Of a DNA stretch of 49,719 nt, positions 24,819 through 32,485 are shown piece by piece (within the stretch, counting starts at the first letter, position 1; each line of letters opens with the position of its first letter). A program made the position numbers and the translations under genes. The stretch is taken from assembly GCA_910588655.1 (NCBI GenBank), contig CAJUPJ010000026.1, positions 1-49,719 of the forward strand. The letters are read 5' to 3'. The notes beneath the pieces are model-generated. The model was not told where the DNA came from. It searched no databases and saw only the letters and a program-made list of their open reading frames with translations. This DNA is from an uncultured Lachnospiraceae bacterium. Lineage in GTDB: Bacteria; Bacillota; Clostridia; Lachnospirales; Lachnospiraceae.

Positions 24819-26954
24819 TTATTCTTTTAAGTTAAACTGGTTTATAAGGCTGTGCAGATGTAATGACTGCTGTGACAATTCCTTACTTGTAACAACGCTT
24901 TCCTGCACTGCCGAATTATTAGACTGTACTACCTGCTCAATTAAATTTACATTTCTTGTAATCTCAAGAAGTGTTTCTTTCTGGTTCTGGGATGCATCAT
25001 TTATTTTATTAGCAGACTCTGAAATCTCCTTTGCACCTTTCACAACAGCAGAAAGTGACTTTGCAGTATCATCTGCAATAGCAGTACCATTCTTTACTGC
25101 TGACAGTGAATGGCTTATCAGTTCTGTTGTCTGGTTTACTGATTCAGCACTTCTTAAAGCAAGTTCACGTATTTCTGATGCTACTACTGCAAATCCTTTT
25201 CCAGAATCGCCAGCCCTTGAAGCTTCTACTGATGCATTAAGTGAAAGCAGGTTTGTCTGTGTTACAATATCTTCTATTGTTTTAATAATTTTCTCAATTC
25301 CAGCAGAAGATTCACGTATTTCTGCCATTGCACCTGTAAGCTTATCCATTTCTTCATTGCTCTTTGTAATATTCTTACCTATTTCAATAATGGACAAATT
25401 CATATTGTGTGCATCCTCTGCATTGGCAGTAACATCACGTGACAGGTTTTCAAGCGAAGATGCCAGGCCGTCTATTGCTGATGCCTGTTCCACAGCTCCC
25501 TGTGAAAGCACCTGCGCACCAGATGATACACTAGAAGAACCATTCGCCACGTTATCCGCTGAAATAGTCATCTGGCGCAATGTATTATTTAATGATTGTG
25601 CAATCTTTTCAATTGAAGTCTGTATTGGTATAAAATCACCAATATATTTCTGGTCGATTGTTATATTCATATTATTTCCAGCCATTTTAGAAAGCTGCTG
25701 TGAAATATCATTTACATAATTGTCCATTGTAATACTTATATTATTAATAGCACTTGCAAGACGCCCAAGTTCATCATTTGATTTAACAGGAAGGTTAATC
25801 TTAAGGCTTCCCGCTTCAAGCTGTGCAGCGCCCCATAAAATATCTTTAACTGGTGACAGCGATTTTTTAATTATAAAATAAATAATAGCAAGCAGTGTTA
25901 CACCAACAACAGCCACCACCCATATAAGCTTCATGGAGTCCCTTTTAATAGGTGCAGTATATTCGCTGTCATCAACTGCAAGATACAATGTCCAGTAATT
26001 CCCGCTGCTTAATTTCAGCGGCACTACAACAGAAACACCTTTTTCCTTTGTTGCATAATTAATAACATCATCATTAATTACAGAAAGAGTGTTCACATTA
26101 TTATCATCCTGCATACTTTTCAGCTTCTGTACATCTTTTATGATATTTTCATAACCCGCTTCTTCAGCAGTTATCCCTACTGAATCAGGATTTTTTGAAT
26201 CTGTAAGTACAGTCCCGTCTTCTGCAAGAGTTACCATGTGTGTAGAAGGATAACCCGTCTGAGCATAATTCTGTGTCTGCATATCTGCAAGTGCAAGGTC
26301 ACAGCCTGCTACCCCAAGGAACTCCCCTGTAGCATCATAAACAGGTGCAATTATGCTTATCATCATAATATTCCTGCCCTGCAATTCATATACATATGGT
26401 TCATAAACATATACATCACCTGTTGCTTTTATCTGTTTATAGTATTCCTTATCAAAGTTATCAAATGCATCTTCATGTTTTTCAAAAACAACATCTTCTC
26501 CATCTTCACTAAAATATGCAATAGCTTCATAAGCAATATCTTTTTTATGTACCCTGTATGGCAGCCCATCTGCATTAGCAATGGTATTTTGCTCAAAATA
26601 GGCAAATACTGTAGTAAAGTTCTTATCCCCAAGCAGCACGCCAGCAAGTGCATTATCAATTGCGTCCCTTTGCTGCTTTGGCGGAAGTGCTGAAATGTTC
26701 CTTAATGAGTTAGCAAAGCCCCTTGCCTGCCCATAAGCATTCTCAATCATATTTTCAATCAAAAATGTGTTTTCATAAGCAACCGACACAAGCTTGCCTT
26801 TTGTGACACTGCTTAATGAGTCCATAGAAATATTGCCTGATACAGCTACAATCAAAAAAAACATGGCAGCAATAATAATCACCAGCCTGGCAATAATTCT
26901 TTTACTAATACTTTTAGAAGATATCTTACCGTAATTTTTCTTATTTTGTAACAT
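24819..26954 (-). CDS. Methyl-accepting chemotaxis protein with dCache sensor
   Basis: A 711-residue chemoreceptor. Membrane helix 1 is at about 20-42, followed by a periplasmic-side double-Cache sensor (about 50-330) with segments such as YEPYVYELQGRNIMMISIIAPVYDATGEFLGVAGCDLAL, typical of small-ligand binding. Membrane helix 2 is at about 340-362, then a HAMP domain (about 365-420) and a long coiled signalling domain whose tip reads IVTQTNLLSLNASVEASRAGDSGKGFAVVASEIRELA. No C-terminal CheR-binding pentapeptide is present. GGAGG lies before the ATG; the promoter is at 26999-27028. The tip VEASRAGDSGKGF differs slightly from the IEAARAGEAGKGF of the other two receptors here. Confidence 0.93.
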   Translation of the reverse strand: MLQNKKNYGKISSKSISKRIIARLVIIIAAMFFLIVAVSGNISMDSLSSVTKGKLVSVAYENTFLIENMIENAYGQARGFANSLRNISALPPKQQRDAIDNALAGVLLGDKNFTTVFAYFEQNTIANADGLPYRVHKKDIAYEAIAYFSEDGEDVVFEKHEDAFDNFDKEYYKQIKATGDVYVYEPYVYELQGRNIMMISIIAPVYDATGEFLGVAGCDLALADMQTQNYAQTGYPSTHMVTLAEDGTVLTDSKNPDSVGITAEEAGYENIIKDVQKLKSMQDDNNVNTLSVINDDVINYATKEKGVSVVVPLKLSSGNYWTLYLAVDDSEYTAPIKRDSMKLIWVVAVVGVTLLAIIYFIIKKSLSPVKDILWGAAQLEAGSLKINLPVKSNDELGRLASAINNISITMDNYVNDISQQLSKMAGNNMNITIDQKYIGDFIPIQTSIEKIAQSLNNTLRQMTISADNVANGSSSVSSGAQVLSQGAVEQASAIDGLASSLENLSRDVTANAEDAHNMNLSIIEIGKNITKSNEEMDKLTGAMAEIRESSAGIEKIIKTIEDIVTQTNLLSLNASVEASRAGDSGKGFAVVASEIRELALRSAESVNQTTELISHSLSAVKNGTAIADDTAKSLSAVVKGAKEISESANKINDASQNQKETLLEITRNVNLIEQVVQSNNSAVQESVVTSKELSQQSLHLHSLINQFNLKE

Positions 26955-26998
26955 AAAAAAGCCTCCTGGTTAAATTTGCATCTTTGGAAATATGTACT

Positions 26999-27028
26999 AT
27001 TATACGATTAATGCTGGTATTGTGTCAA
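26999..27028 (-). promoter_or_regulatory. Promoter of the dCache chemoreceptor gene
   Basis: On the minus strand a perfect TTGACA (27023-27028) is 18 bp from a perfect TATAAT (26999-27004). It is a vegetative promoter, not a flagellar sigma-28 type, and begins only 12 bp from the end of repeat element C. Confidence 0.7.
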
Positions 27029-27039
27029 TTATAAGATGG

Positions 27040-27810
27040 GATAATTTACAGTTAAATGGCACGCTTCCGCTACGTCAACCCACGCAACGGCACATAAAGC
27101 CTGTCATCATAACTTTACAACACCCCAGAATAATAAGATAACTGTAAATGGGAAGTGGAAATTATTCTGCTAGCCACTTACAAACATTGTGCTTGTTTAA
27201 TCTTATTAAACCGCCCCCTTAAACCCACACTTTTTAAACAACAAATCTGGGATGTTATTAGTCTTGCGCCCGTCTAAATCACCTGGCTTCCCAACATAAT
27301 TTCCAGTTATAGTATTTATTTTGTAATTCTGGCAGATACAGCAGGTTTTTAGTGTTCCAGCTAAATATTATTCCATGACAGGGAAACTTTAGTATACATA
27401 ATGGTACAATGTCATTTAGTTAAGGGTCCGGGAAAAATATTTTATAAATTACCAAAGCTTAGATTAGCTGGCAACTTCCAAATGTGCTCCCTTAACAAAC
27501 CAGAACAAGCTGTACGGAACCGCTGGTGCTTAAGCCCTGTATTAAAATGTTCCGTAGGAACATTGAGGGCTTTATGCACCATTGCGTGTGACGCCCTTGC
27601 CAAACCAGCGGGAGCGTGCTTTGTTCTGGTTTGTTAAGGGAGACCTTTGGATTTGCCAGCCCATCCAATATATGTAATTTTTAAACAATTCACTACCTTA
27701 ACTAAATGATATTGCACCACAGCAGAAATAATGCCCTGTCATAGAATAATGTTTAGCTGGACACAGAAACCTTGTGTCTGCCCGCCAACAAAAAATAACT
27801 GGAAATTATC
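27040..27810. repeat. Nested palindromic element, largest copy (C)
   Basis: 771 bp bounded by GATAATTTACAGTTA (27040-27054) and its complement ATAACTGGAAATTATC (27795-27810). Left part: only one arm with the core CCGCTACGT/ACGCAACGG (27067-27090). Linker: ATAACTGTAAATGGGAAGTGG (from about 27125) to ATAATTTCCAGTTAT (about 27299-27313). Right hairpin: outer arms GGAATAAT/CCATGACAGGG at about 27357-27386 and 27731-27760, enclosing a second-type unit with 24-bp ends (27402-27425 and 27696-27719, 22 of 24 matching). That unit encloses a third hairpin with arms 27487-27510 and 27618-27642, whose tip is ATGTTCC/GGAACAT (27547-27563). Four palindrome levels in one locus. Confidence 0.85.
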
Positions 27811-27827
27811 AAAATTGTATATAATAC

Positions 27828-27856
27828 TTGAAACCTACGCCAAATATATGTATAAT
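27828..27856 (+). promoter_or_regulatory. Promoter of the FliM-motif protein gene
   Basis: TTGAAA (27828-27833) stands 17 bp before a perfect TATAAT (27851-27856), immediately after the end of repeat element C. The transcript would have a leader of about 80 nt. Confidence 0.65.
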
Positions 27857-27945
27857 ATTTATATAACGCTTTATTCCTAAAACTGATGCCCATGCGGCAC
27901 ATACAAGGTTTGGTAAAATTACATAATATATTTGGAGGTATTGAT

Positions 27946-28503
27946 ATGAGCGATATACAAAAGCCAAGTTTTTCCTTACTTAACCAGAAAGAGGTTGATG
28001 CTTTAGTTGATTTCCTCAACGACAAAAGAAATTCCATTAACAGCGATGTAATGAACCAGAAGAGCATTGATAAGCTTATTACACTTATTACAGGTGACAG
28101 TGACCACATTATCCTGGACCTTTTTGACCCATTTGCAAGCGTTGACCCAGGTCTTCTGGCAGCCCTTGATTTCCGTATGGATGACAATGATGTATGTGAA
28201 CTTACATGCACATTGGATGACGTTACAGGATATGTTACGCTTACAGCACGTAATATGGTTACAGAAAAAACTTTGAAGATTACACCAAAGCTTATTAATG
28301 AAAATGATACCGAAGAATGGGGTTACTCCATATCACCTGTATTTTTTAACCGCATCGCGAAGATATTCAACCTGAAATATACAACAGAAACACATGATAC
28401 AATTTGTAATATATTCGCTAAACATACATATGGCTCAGAAAGCCATAAAATAGCAGAAATTTATCTTCCAACCAACTCAGCACTGCTTGAATGTATGTTA
28501 TAA
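27946..28503 (+). CDS. Unknown protein with FliM-like N-terminal motif
   Basis: A 185-residue soluble protein I cannot place in a family. GGAGG sits 7 bp before the ATG at 27946. Residues 11-24 read LLNQKEVDALVDFL, close to the short LSQxEIDALL peptide at the N-terminus of the flagellar switch protein FliM that binds phosphorylated CheY. The remainder is acidic, with segments DLFDPFASVDPGLLAALDFRMDDNDV, CELTCTLDDVTGYVTLTARN and EEWGYSISPVFFNRIAKIFN. It lacks the CheC-like and SpoA domains of FliM. With three chemoreceptors in the window a chemotaxis link is possible, but it is inference from one short motif. Confidence 0.6.
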   Translation: MSDIQKPSFSLLNQKEVDALVDFLNDKRNSINSDVMNQKSIDKLITLITGDSDHIILDLFDPFASVDPGLLAALDFRMDDNDVCELTCTLDDVTGYVTLTARNMVTEKTLKITPKLINENDTEEWGYSISPVFFNRIAKIFNLKYTTETHDTICNIFAKHTYGSESHKIAEIYLPTNSALLECML

Positions 28504-28540
28504 TAATATTTACAAATTTATCTATAAAAAGGATTTCCTA

Positions 28541-28580
28541 AATAATAAAAGGCAAAACATACGTTTTGCCTTTTATTATT
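28541..28580. terminator. Bidirectional terminator
   Basis: An 18-bp perfect stem pairs 28541-28558 (AATAATAAAAGGCAAAAC) with 28563-28580 around a 4-nt loop and carries T-runs on both sides. It ends the plus-strand FliM-motif gene and the minus-strand zinc-ribbon gene. Confidence 0.9.
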
Positions 28581-28606
28581 TACATATAATACCATTATGG
28601 TAATTC

Positions 28607-28819
28607 TTAATCAAAGTCTGTAATACGTTCAAGCATTTTCCTGTAACGCAGGCGTACTATTTCATTTTTAGCAAGCACATCTTCCTCAGTGCCTGTGTAC
28701 TGGCAGCGCATACAGTAATACTCCTTCTTATCTTTATCATAAAACATATCAATATCCAGGTCACGCATAAAGCAGGACGGACACCTGAAATTTAATTTGC
28801 CTTTTCCAGATTGAGCCAT
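28607..28819 (-). CDS. Small zinc-ribbon protein
   Basis: A 70-residue protein with two CxxC pairs (FRCPSCF at about 12-15 and YYCMRCQYTG at about 35-38), a four-cysteine zinc ribbon. The charged C-terminus (EEDVLAKNEIVRLRYRKMLERITDFD) is helical. The gene overlaps the end of the preceding 613-residue enzyme gene by 28 bases in another frame and has its own AAGGAGG site, so translation is probably coupled. Such ribbons bind nucleic acid or other proteins; the partner is unknown. Confidence 0.7.
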   Translation of the reverse strand: MAQSGKGKLNFRCPSCFMRDLDIDMFYDKDKKEYYCMRCQYTGTEEDVLAKNEIVRLRYRKMLERITDFD

Positions 28820-30633
28820 GTAGCAAATACCTCCTTATCACTGATTTTCTTCTGGCAGCCAATTGTAAACATTGGTGAGAAAGCATAGCCTTCCCTTATA
28901 TATAATTCTGCATCTTTAGCATCTGTAGTTAATGATACCTTTGTTTCAATCGCAGGTATTACGGCTGCTGCACTTTCTGCACCCTGCATAAACTCTTCAC
29001 GGCATTTATATTCATAATCCAGTGATTTTGTTTCACCAGCTTTGCAAAGTGAAAGCTGGATTCCTGTCATATCTTCTGGATATTCAGTTGTGCCATAACA
29101 TGCAACCATATATTCATTAATTGTTACATCTGCATCCGGGTTGCTCATCTCAAGGATGTTTCTCTCAATCTTAATATTAGAAGCACCCTCTTCAAAGTAA
29201 ATCTTTGTCTGGATTTTTACTGTTAAATCATAAAATTCTATTTCTACAGGGTCGAGTACAAGTATTCTTGTCTTTCCTTCCTGTGCAAAGCTTGCATGTG
29301 TACGGCAAAGGCATAAGTCAACCTCTTCACCATTATAACACACCTTCGCGCTGCGCACTGTACCTTCTCCTGCATAATGTGTGAAATAGCCCGCACGGTA
29401 TTTTTCCTGGATAAGGAACGGATATGAGGCATCCTGCACATGCTTTGTGCCAATTCCTGTTTCCCATCTTAATTTTGCAGCATATGGCCTTAAGTCAACA
29501 ATTGCCCCGCCCTGGTCCATATTTACACAGGCTCTCATATAAGGGTCTGCATACCAGAAAAGCTGCTTGTCTGAACCATATAAAATATCTTTCCAGAGAG
29601 CACACTCCGGTTCTGTATATGATTTATTTTCCCTGTAATAATCTGCAAACTCTGCCATTGTCATATCAACAAGTTTGCCCTCTTTCTTTAACTGCCCATA
29701 ATAAGCCATTCCATCTTCATATGACTTTGCAAGAAGCTCATAAGGTGCTTCCCAGCGTCCCATTTTATTTAACCAGCCAGGCCCTACAAACATCATATTA
29801 TAAGCATATCCGTTATTGTATTTCTCCAGATGGCGGTACTGGTCGATAAGATTGTAAAGATATGGGTACTCCCATGTCTTGCTGTCATAAATCATGCCAC
29901 GGAGTACATTCTGCGGATGTGTCCCAAAGTTTGAACCATTGCCGTCATAACATGCTATCAGGTCACGTGAGAGATGTGGTATTGCAACAATACCGCTGTC
30001 CTCTTCCTTATTTGCTGCTGGTGCATGTGTATTCTGCTTAGAAGGAATCCAAGGGTTCCAAGGACCTCCATCAAAAAGTGTATACCAGGAATTATTACAT
30101 GTATGGTATGCTTTTGGGCCTTCCTCCCAGCAAGTTGCAACTGCACATTTTACCATAGGGTATTTTTCCTTAATATAATTAGTAAGGTCTGCATCCATAT
30201 AATAAGAGCCTGTAGACTCTGGATAAAAACCAAAACGGTCATAAAACTTTCCAAATACATCATCTACAATGCTTTTCTTGTCTTCCATTGAAAACATCCA
30301 GATACAGAAATCTTTTGTTTTATATTTTTCACGGAATTCTTTGCATGGAAGGCCAAGCAGCGAAAGCGCAATCTCATCACCATATTTCTCATGGTGTTCT
30401 TTTGCTATTTCTACAGCCTCATCATTAAAAAGGCTTGCATAAGTCATCTGTATTGTTACTTTTAAATTATTTTTATGCGCCGTCTCCTGCTGGAATTTAA
30501 ATATGTCCAGTGACTCTGTAAGCAATGCCTTTCTTCCTATATCCTCTGCCTTGCCCTGCCCTGTAACTTTCTCTGCATACTCTGGAACCATCTCAGGACG
30601 GTGGATAATATTAACAACAAATGTATTCTCCAT
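28792..30633 (-). CDS. Putative carbohydrate-active enzyme of unrecognised family
   Basis: A 613-residue cytoplasmic protein without signal peptide. The start at 30633 follows AAAGGAG by 8 bp. The N-terminal 330 residues look like a (beta/alpha) barrel: VTIQMTYASLFNDEAVEIAKEHHEKYGDEIALSLLG, FYDRFGFYPESTGSYYMDADLTNYIKEKYPMVKCAVATCWEEG, WYTLFDGGPWNPWIPSKQ, IVAIPHLSRDLIACYDGNG. Repeated aromatics and acidic pairs recall GH57-like hydrolases or NodB-like deacetylases, but I cannot assign either. The second half (about 390-613) is beta-rich like an accessory sugar domain. Its promoter has a palindromic operator shared with the AraC gene of the maltodextrin locus, which ties it to sugar use. Confidence 0.65.
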   Translation of the reverse strand: MENTFVVNIIHRPEMVPEYAEKVTGQGKAEDIGRKALLTESLDIFKFQQETAHKNNLKVTIQMTYASLFNDEAVEIAKEHHEKYGDEIALSLLGLPCKEFREKYKTKDFCIWMFSMEDKKSIVDDVFGKFYDRFGFYPESTGSYYMDADLTNYIKEKYPMVKCAVATCWEEGPKAYHTCNNSWYTLFDGGPWNPWIPSKQNTHAPAANKEEDSGIVAIPHLSRDLIACYDGNGSNFGTHPQNVLRGMIYDSKTWEYPYLYNLIDQYRHLEKYNNGYAYNMMFVGPGWLNKMGRWEAPYELLAKSYEDGMAYYGQLKKEGKLVDMTMAEFADYYRENKSYTEPECALWKDILYGSDKQLFWYADPYMRACVNMDQGGAIVDLRPYAAKLRWETGIGTKHVQDASYPFLIQEKYRAGYFTHYAGEGTVRSAKVCYNGEEVDLCLCRTHASFAQEGKTRILVLDPVEIEFYDLTVKIQTKIYFEEGASNIKIERNILEMSNPDADVTINEYMVACYGTTEYPEDMTGIQLSLCKAGETKSLDYEYKCREEFMQGAESAAAVIPAIETKVSLTTDAKDAELYIREGYAFSPMFTIGCQKKISDKEVFATWLNLEKAN

Positions 30634-30663
30634 TCTTAATACTCCTTTATTCTTTATTTTGTG

Positions 30664-30719
30664 CAACCGGTTGTTCAGCTTTATAAACATAGTATAGTTG
30701 GTTGTTTCCATTTTGTCAA
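30664..30719 (-). promoter_or_regulatory. Promoter and LacI-type operator before the 613-residue enzyme
   Basis: On the minus strand a perfect TTGACA (30714-30719) is 17 bp from TATACT (30691-30696). Downstream, GAACAACCGGTTGCAC (about 30661-30676) holds a perfect palindrome CAACCGGTTG (30664-30673), the form of operators bound by LacI/MalR repressors. A second half-site AACAACCAAC lies between -35 and -10. Confidence 0.75.
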
Positions 30720-30758
30720 TGTATAAAAGCATATTTTTTAAATAACTTCTGCGTGCCA

Positions 30759-31535
30759 TTATGATGCCTGGAGATAGCAGCTTATTACACCAAGTACCAG
30801 AAGATGTGCCGGGTAAAATACATAATACACATACTTTGGCAGCCTGTCTTTGCGCTGCTCATTATAAAACCATATTCCATAGAATGCTAATGGCCCTGTA
30901 ACATATAAAAGGCTTATTGCCATTCCCAGCACCGTTTTTAATACATTCCTGGAATATAAAAGATAAAAAACTGCTGTAAGCAGCACCATGCAAAGCCCAT
31001 ATGCCGCCATAAGCACCGTTACCCATACTACAGCACACAATACTATAGTTCCTCTTAACAGGACTATGGCAATACCCTTCTTCTCCTTAAACAAATCAAG
31101 GAAATATACCATAAGAAGGCATATACACATTGTTACAAGTGCATTCTGGCTGCTCCAGTCCACAATTTTCTGGCTGTTTGCCAGGTCATATGGGATTTCA
31201 CTTGCCAATGCAAATACAAACATGGACAGCAGGTATTTGCGGAAATCTGACGTATGCCTGAAGCCTTCAACAAGCAGGTAAGCAAAAATTGGGACAGAAA
31301 GCCCTCCTATAAGCTGCATCACAGAGCCTGTACCTGCTGCTGCCATAAGGTTTTTGTCATCTGCCATAGCCTGTGACAATTCTGCCTGCGTATAACTGTC
31401 AAGATTAATTATTCCCTTTTCTATTACTGCAATACCAATAGATTGTATAAGCATTGTTATACATGCAAATATTTTTAAGCCATCAGCAGTAATGCTAGGC
31501 AGCCTCCATGCACCGCGCCTCCCCATCTTCTGCAT
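30759..31535 (-). CDS. TraX family membrane protein
   Basis: A 258-residue, roughly seven-helix membrane protein of the TraX family. Its first helix region reads LKIFACITMLIQSIGIAVIEKGII, followed by the family hallmark GGLSVPIFAYLLVEGFRHTSDFRKYLLSMFVFALASEIPYDLA. TraX acetylates pilin on F-type plasmids; chromosomal Firmicutes members are thought to acylate surface glycans or proteins. GGGGGA stands 5 bp before the ATG. It follows the malG terminator and precedes the 613-residue enzyme. Its placement beside sugar genes may be chance. Confidence 0.8.
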   Translation of the reverse strand: MQKMGRRGAWRLPSITADGLKIFACITMLIQSIGIAVIEKGIINLDSYTQAELSQAMADDKNLMAAAGTGSVMQLIGGLSVPIFAYLLVEGFRHTSDFRKYLLSMFVFALASEIPYDLANSQKIVDWSSQNALVTMCICLLMVYFLDLFKEKKGIAIVLLRGTIVLCAVVWVTVLMAAYGLCMVLLTAVFYLLYSRNVLKTVLGMAISLLYVTGPLAFYGIWFYNEQRKDRLPKYVYYVFYPAHLLVLGVISCYLQAS

Positions 31536-31575
31536 TTTAATCCCCCATTCTTGCCAAATCCGTAGCAAAACCAGA

Positions 31576-31600
31576 AACCCCGCTATAAACTAGCGGGGCA
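31576..31600 (-). terminator. Terminator of the malEFG operon
   Basis: CCCCGCTA (31578-31585) and TAGCGGGG (31591-31598) form an 8-bp GC-rich stem. Read on the minus strand it is followed by TTTCTGGTTTT, just after malG. Confidence 0.75.
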
Positions 31601-31624
31601 CAAAACCAGTTATTACTAAATCCT

Positions 31625-32485
31625 TTATCCTTTTACAGCACCACCGGTAATACCCTCTACATAGAATTTCTGCATTATCATAAACAGTATTGATATAGGG
31701 ATGGATACCAGCACACCTCCTGCACAGAACTGGGTAAAGTAATTATTAATAAGGCTCTTATCCAGCATCTTGTACAGCCCGATAGCAACTGTATATTTAG
31801 AAGATACACCTGCATTAAGTATCATCTTGGCAAATACAAAGTCCATCCAAGGTGCAAGGAAACTGCTAATAACAGTATATACTACAATAGGACGGCTCAT
31901 AGGAATAACCATCTGTAAAAATATACGGGCTTCACTGCACCCGTCTATACGTGCCGCTTCACAAAGCGCCCTTGGCACTGTATCAAAGAAACCTTTTGCA
32001 ATAAGGTATCCAAGACCTGATGATGCAGAATAAACCATTATAAGCCCTGCATAGCTGTTTGTCAGGCTAAATGTTTTTAATACAAAATAAACTGCAATCA
32101 TTGACAGCATACCAGGGAAGAGGTTCAGTATAACTGCAATGTTCATAAGCGGTTTCCTCATAGGGAAACGCATAATTGATGTTGCATAGGCAACCATCAG
32201 TACAAACAGAGTAGAAATAACGCAATTTACACATGCAACGATAAATGTGTTCAGAAACCACTGTGGGAACTGTGCCACAGTGTCAGGATGGAACAGTTTA
32301 ATATAGCTTGTAAGACTCCATTCCCTCGGAAAAAACGTACTGGTGTTAATACCCGGGTTTGCACTGAATGACTGGCATACCAGCCACACAATAGGGATAA
32401 GCCAGATAACAGCCAGTACACCGATTAACACATTATGCATTATAATCGTTGATGGACGCTTATCTTTCATTTTCTTTACTTTCAT
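31625..32485 (-). CDS. malG: Maltodextrin ABC transporter permease MalG-like
   Basis: A 286-residue inner-membrane permease of the carbohydrate uptake 1 (CUT1) type. Six membrane helices are visible, starting with IIMHNVLIGVLAVIWLIPIVWLV. The cytoplasmic coupling motif EAARIDGCSEARIFLQMVIPMSRP (about 183-206) contacts the ATPase. The start overlaps the malF stop (TAATG), so translation is coupled. No ATPase gene is in the operon, as is common in Firmicutes where one shared MsmX-type ATPase serves several importers. The exact sugar is inferred from MalQ and the locus. Confidence 0.9.
   Translation of the reverse strand: MKVKKMKDKRPSTIIMHNVLIGVLAVIWLIPIVWLVCQSFSANPGINTSTFFPREWSLTSYIKLFHPDTVAQFPQWFLNTFIVACVNCVISTLFVLMVAYATSIMRFPMRKPLMNIAVILNLFPGMLSMIAVYFVLKTFSLTNSYAGLIMVYSASSGLGYLIAKGFFDTVPRALCEAARIDGCSEARIFLQMVIPMSRPIVVYTVISSFLAPWMDFVFAKMILNAGVSSKYTVAIGLYKMLDKSLINNYFTQFCAGGVLVSIPISILFMIMQKFYVEGITGGAVKG

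Noticed and set aside
27401..27637. Open frame within repeat element C
   Set aside because: Same reason: it crosses nested inverted repeats and has no protein-like pattern.
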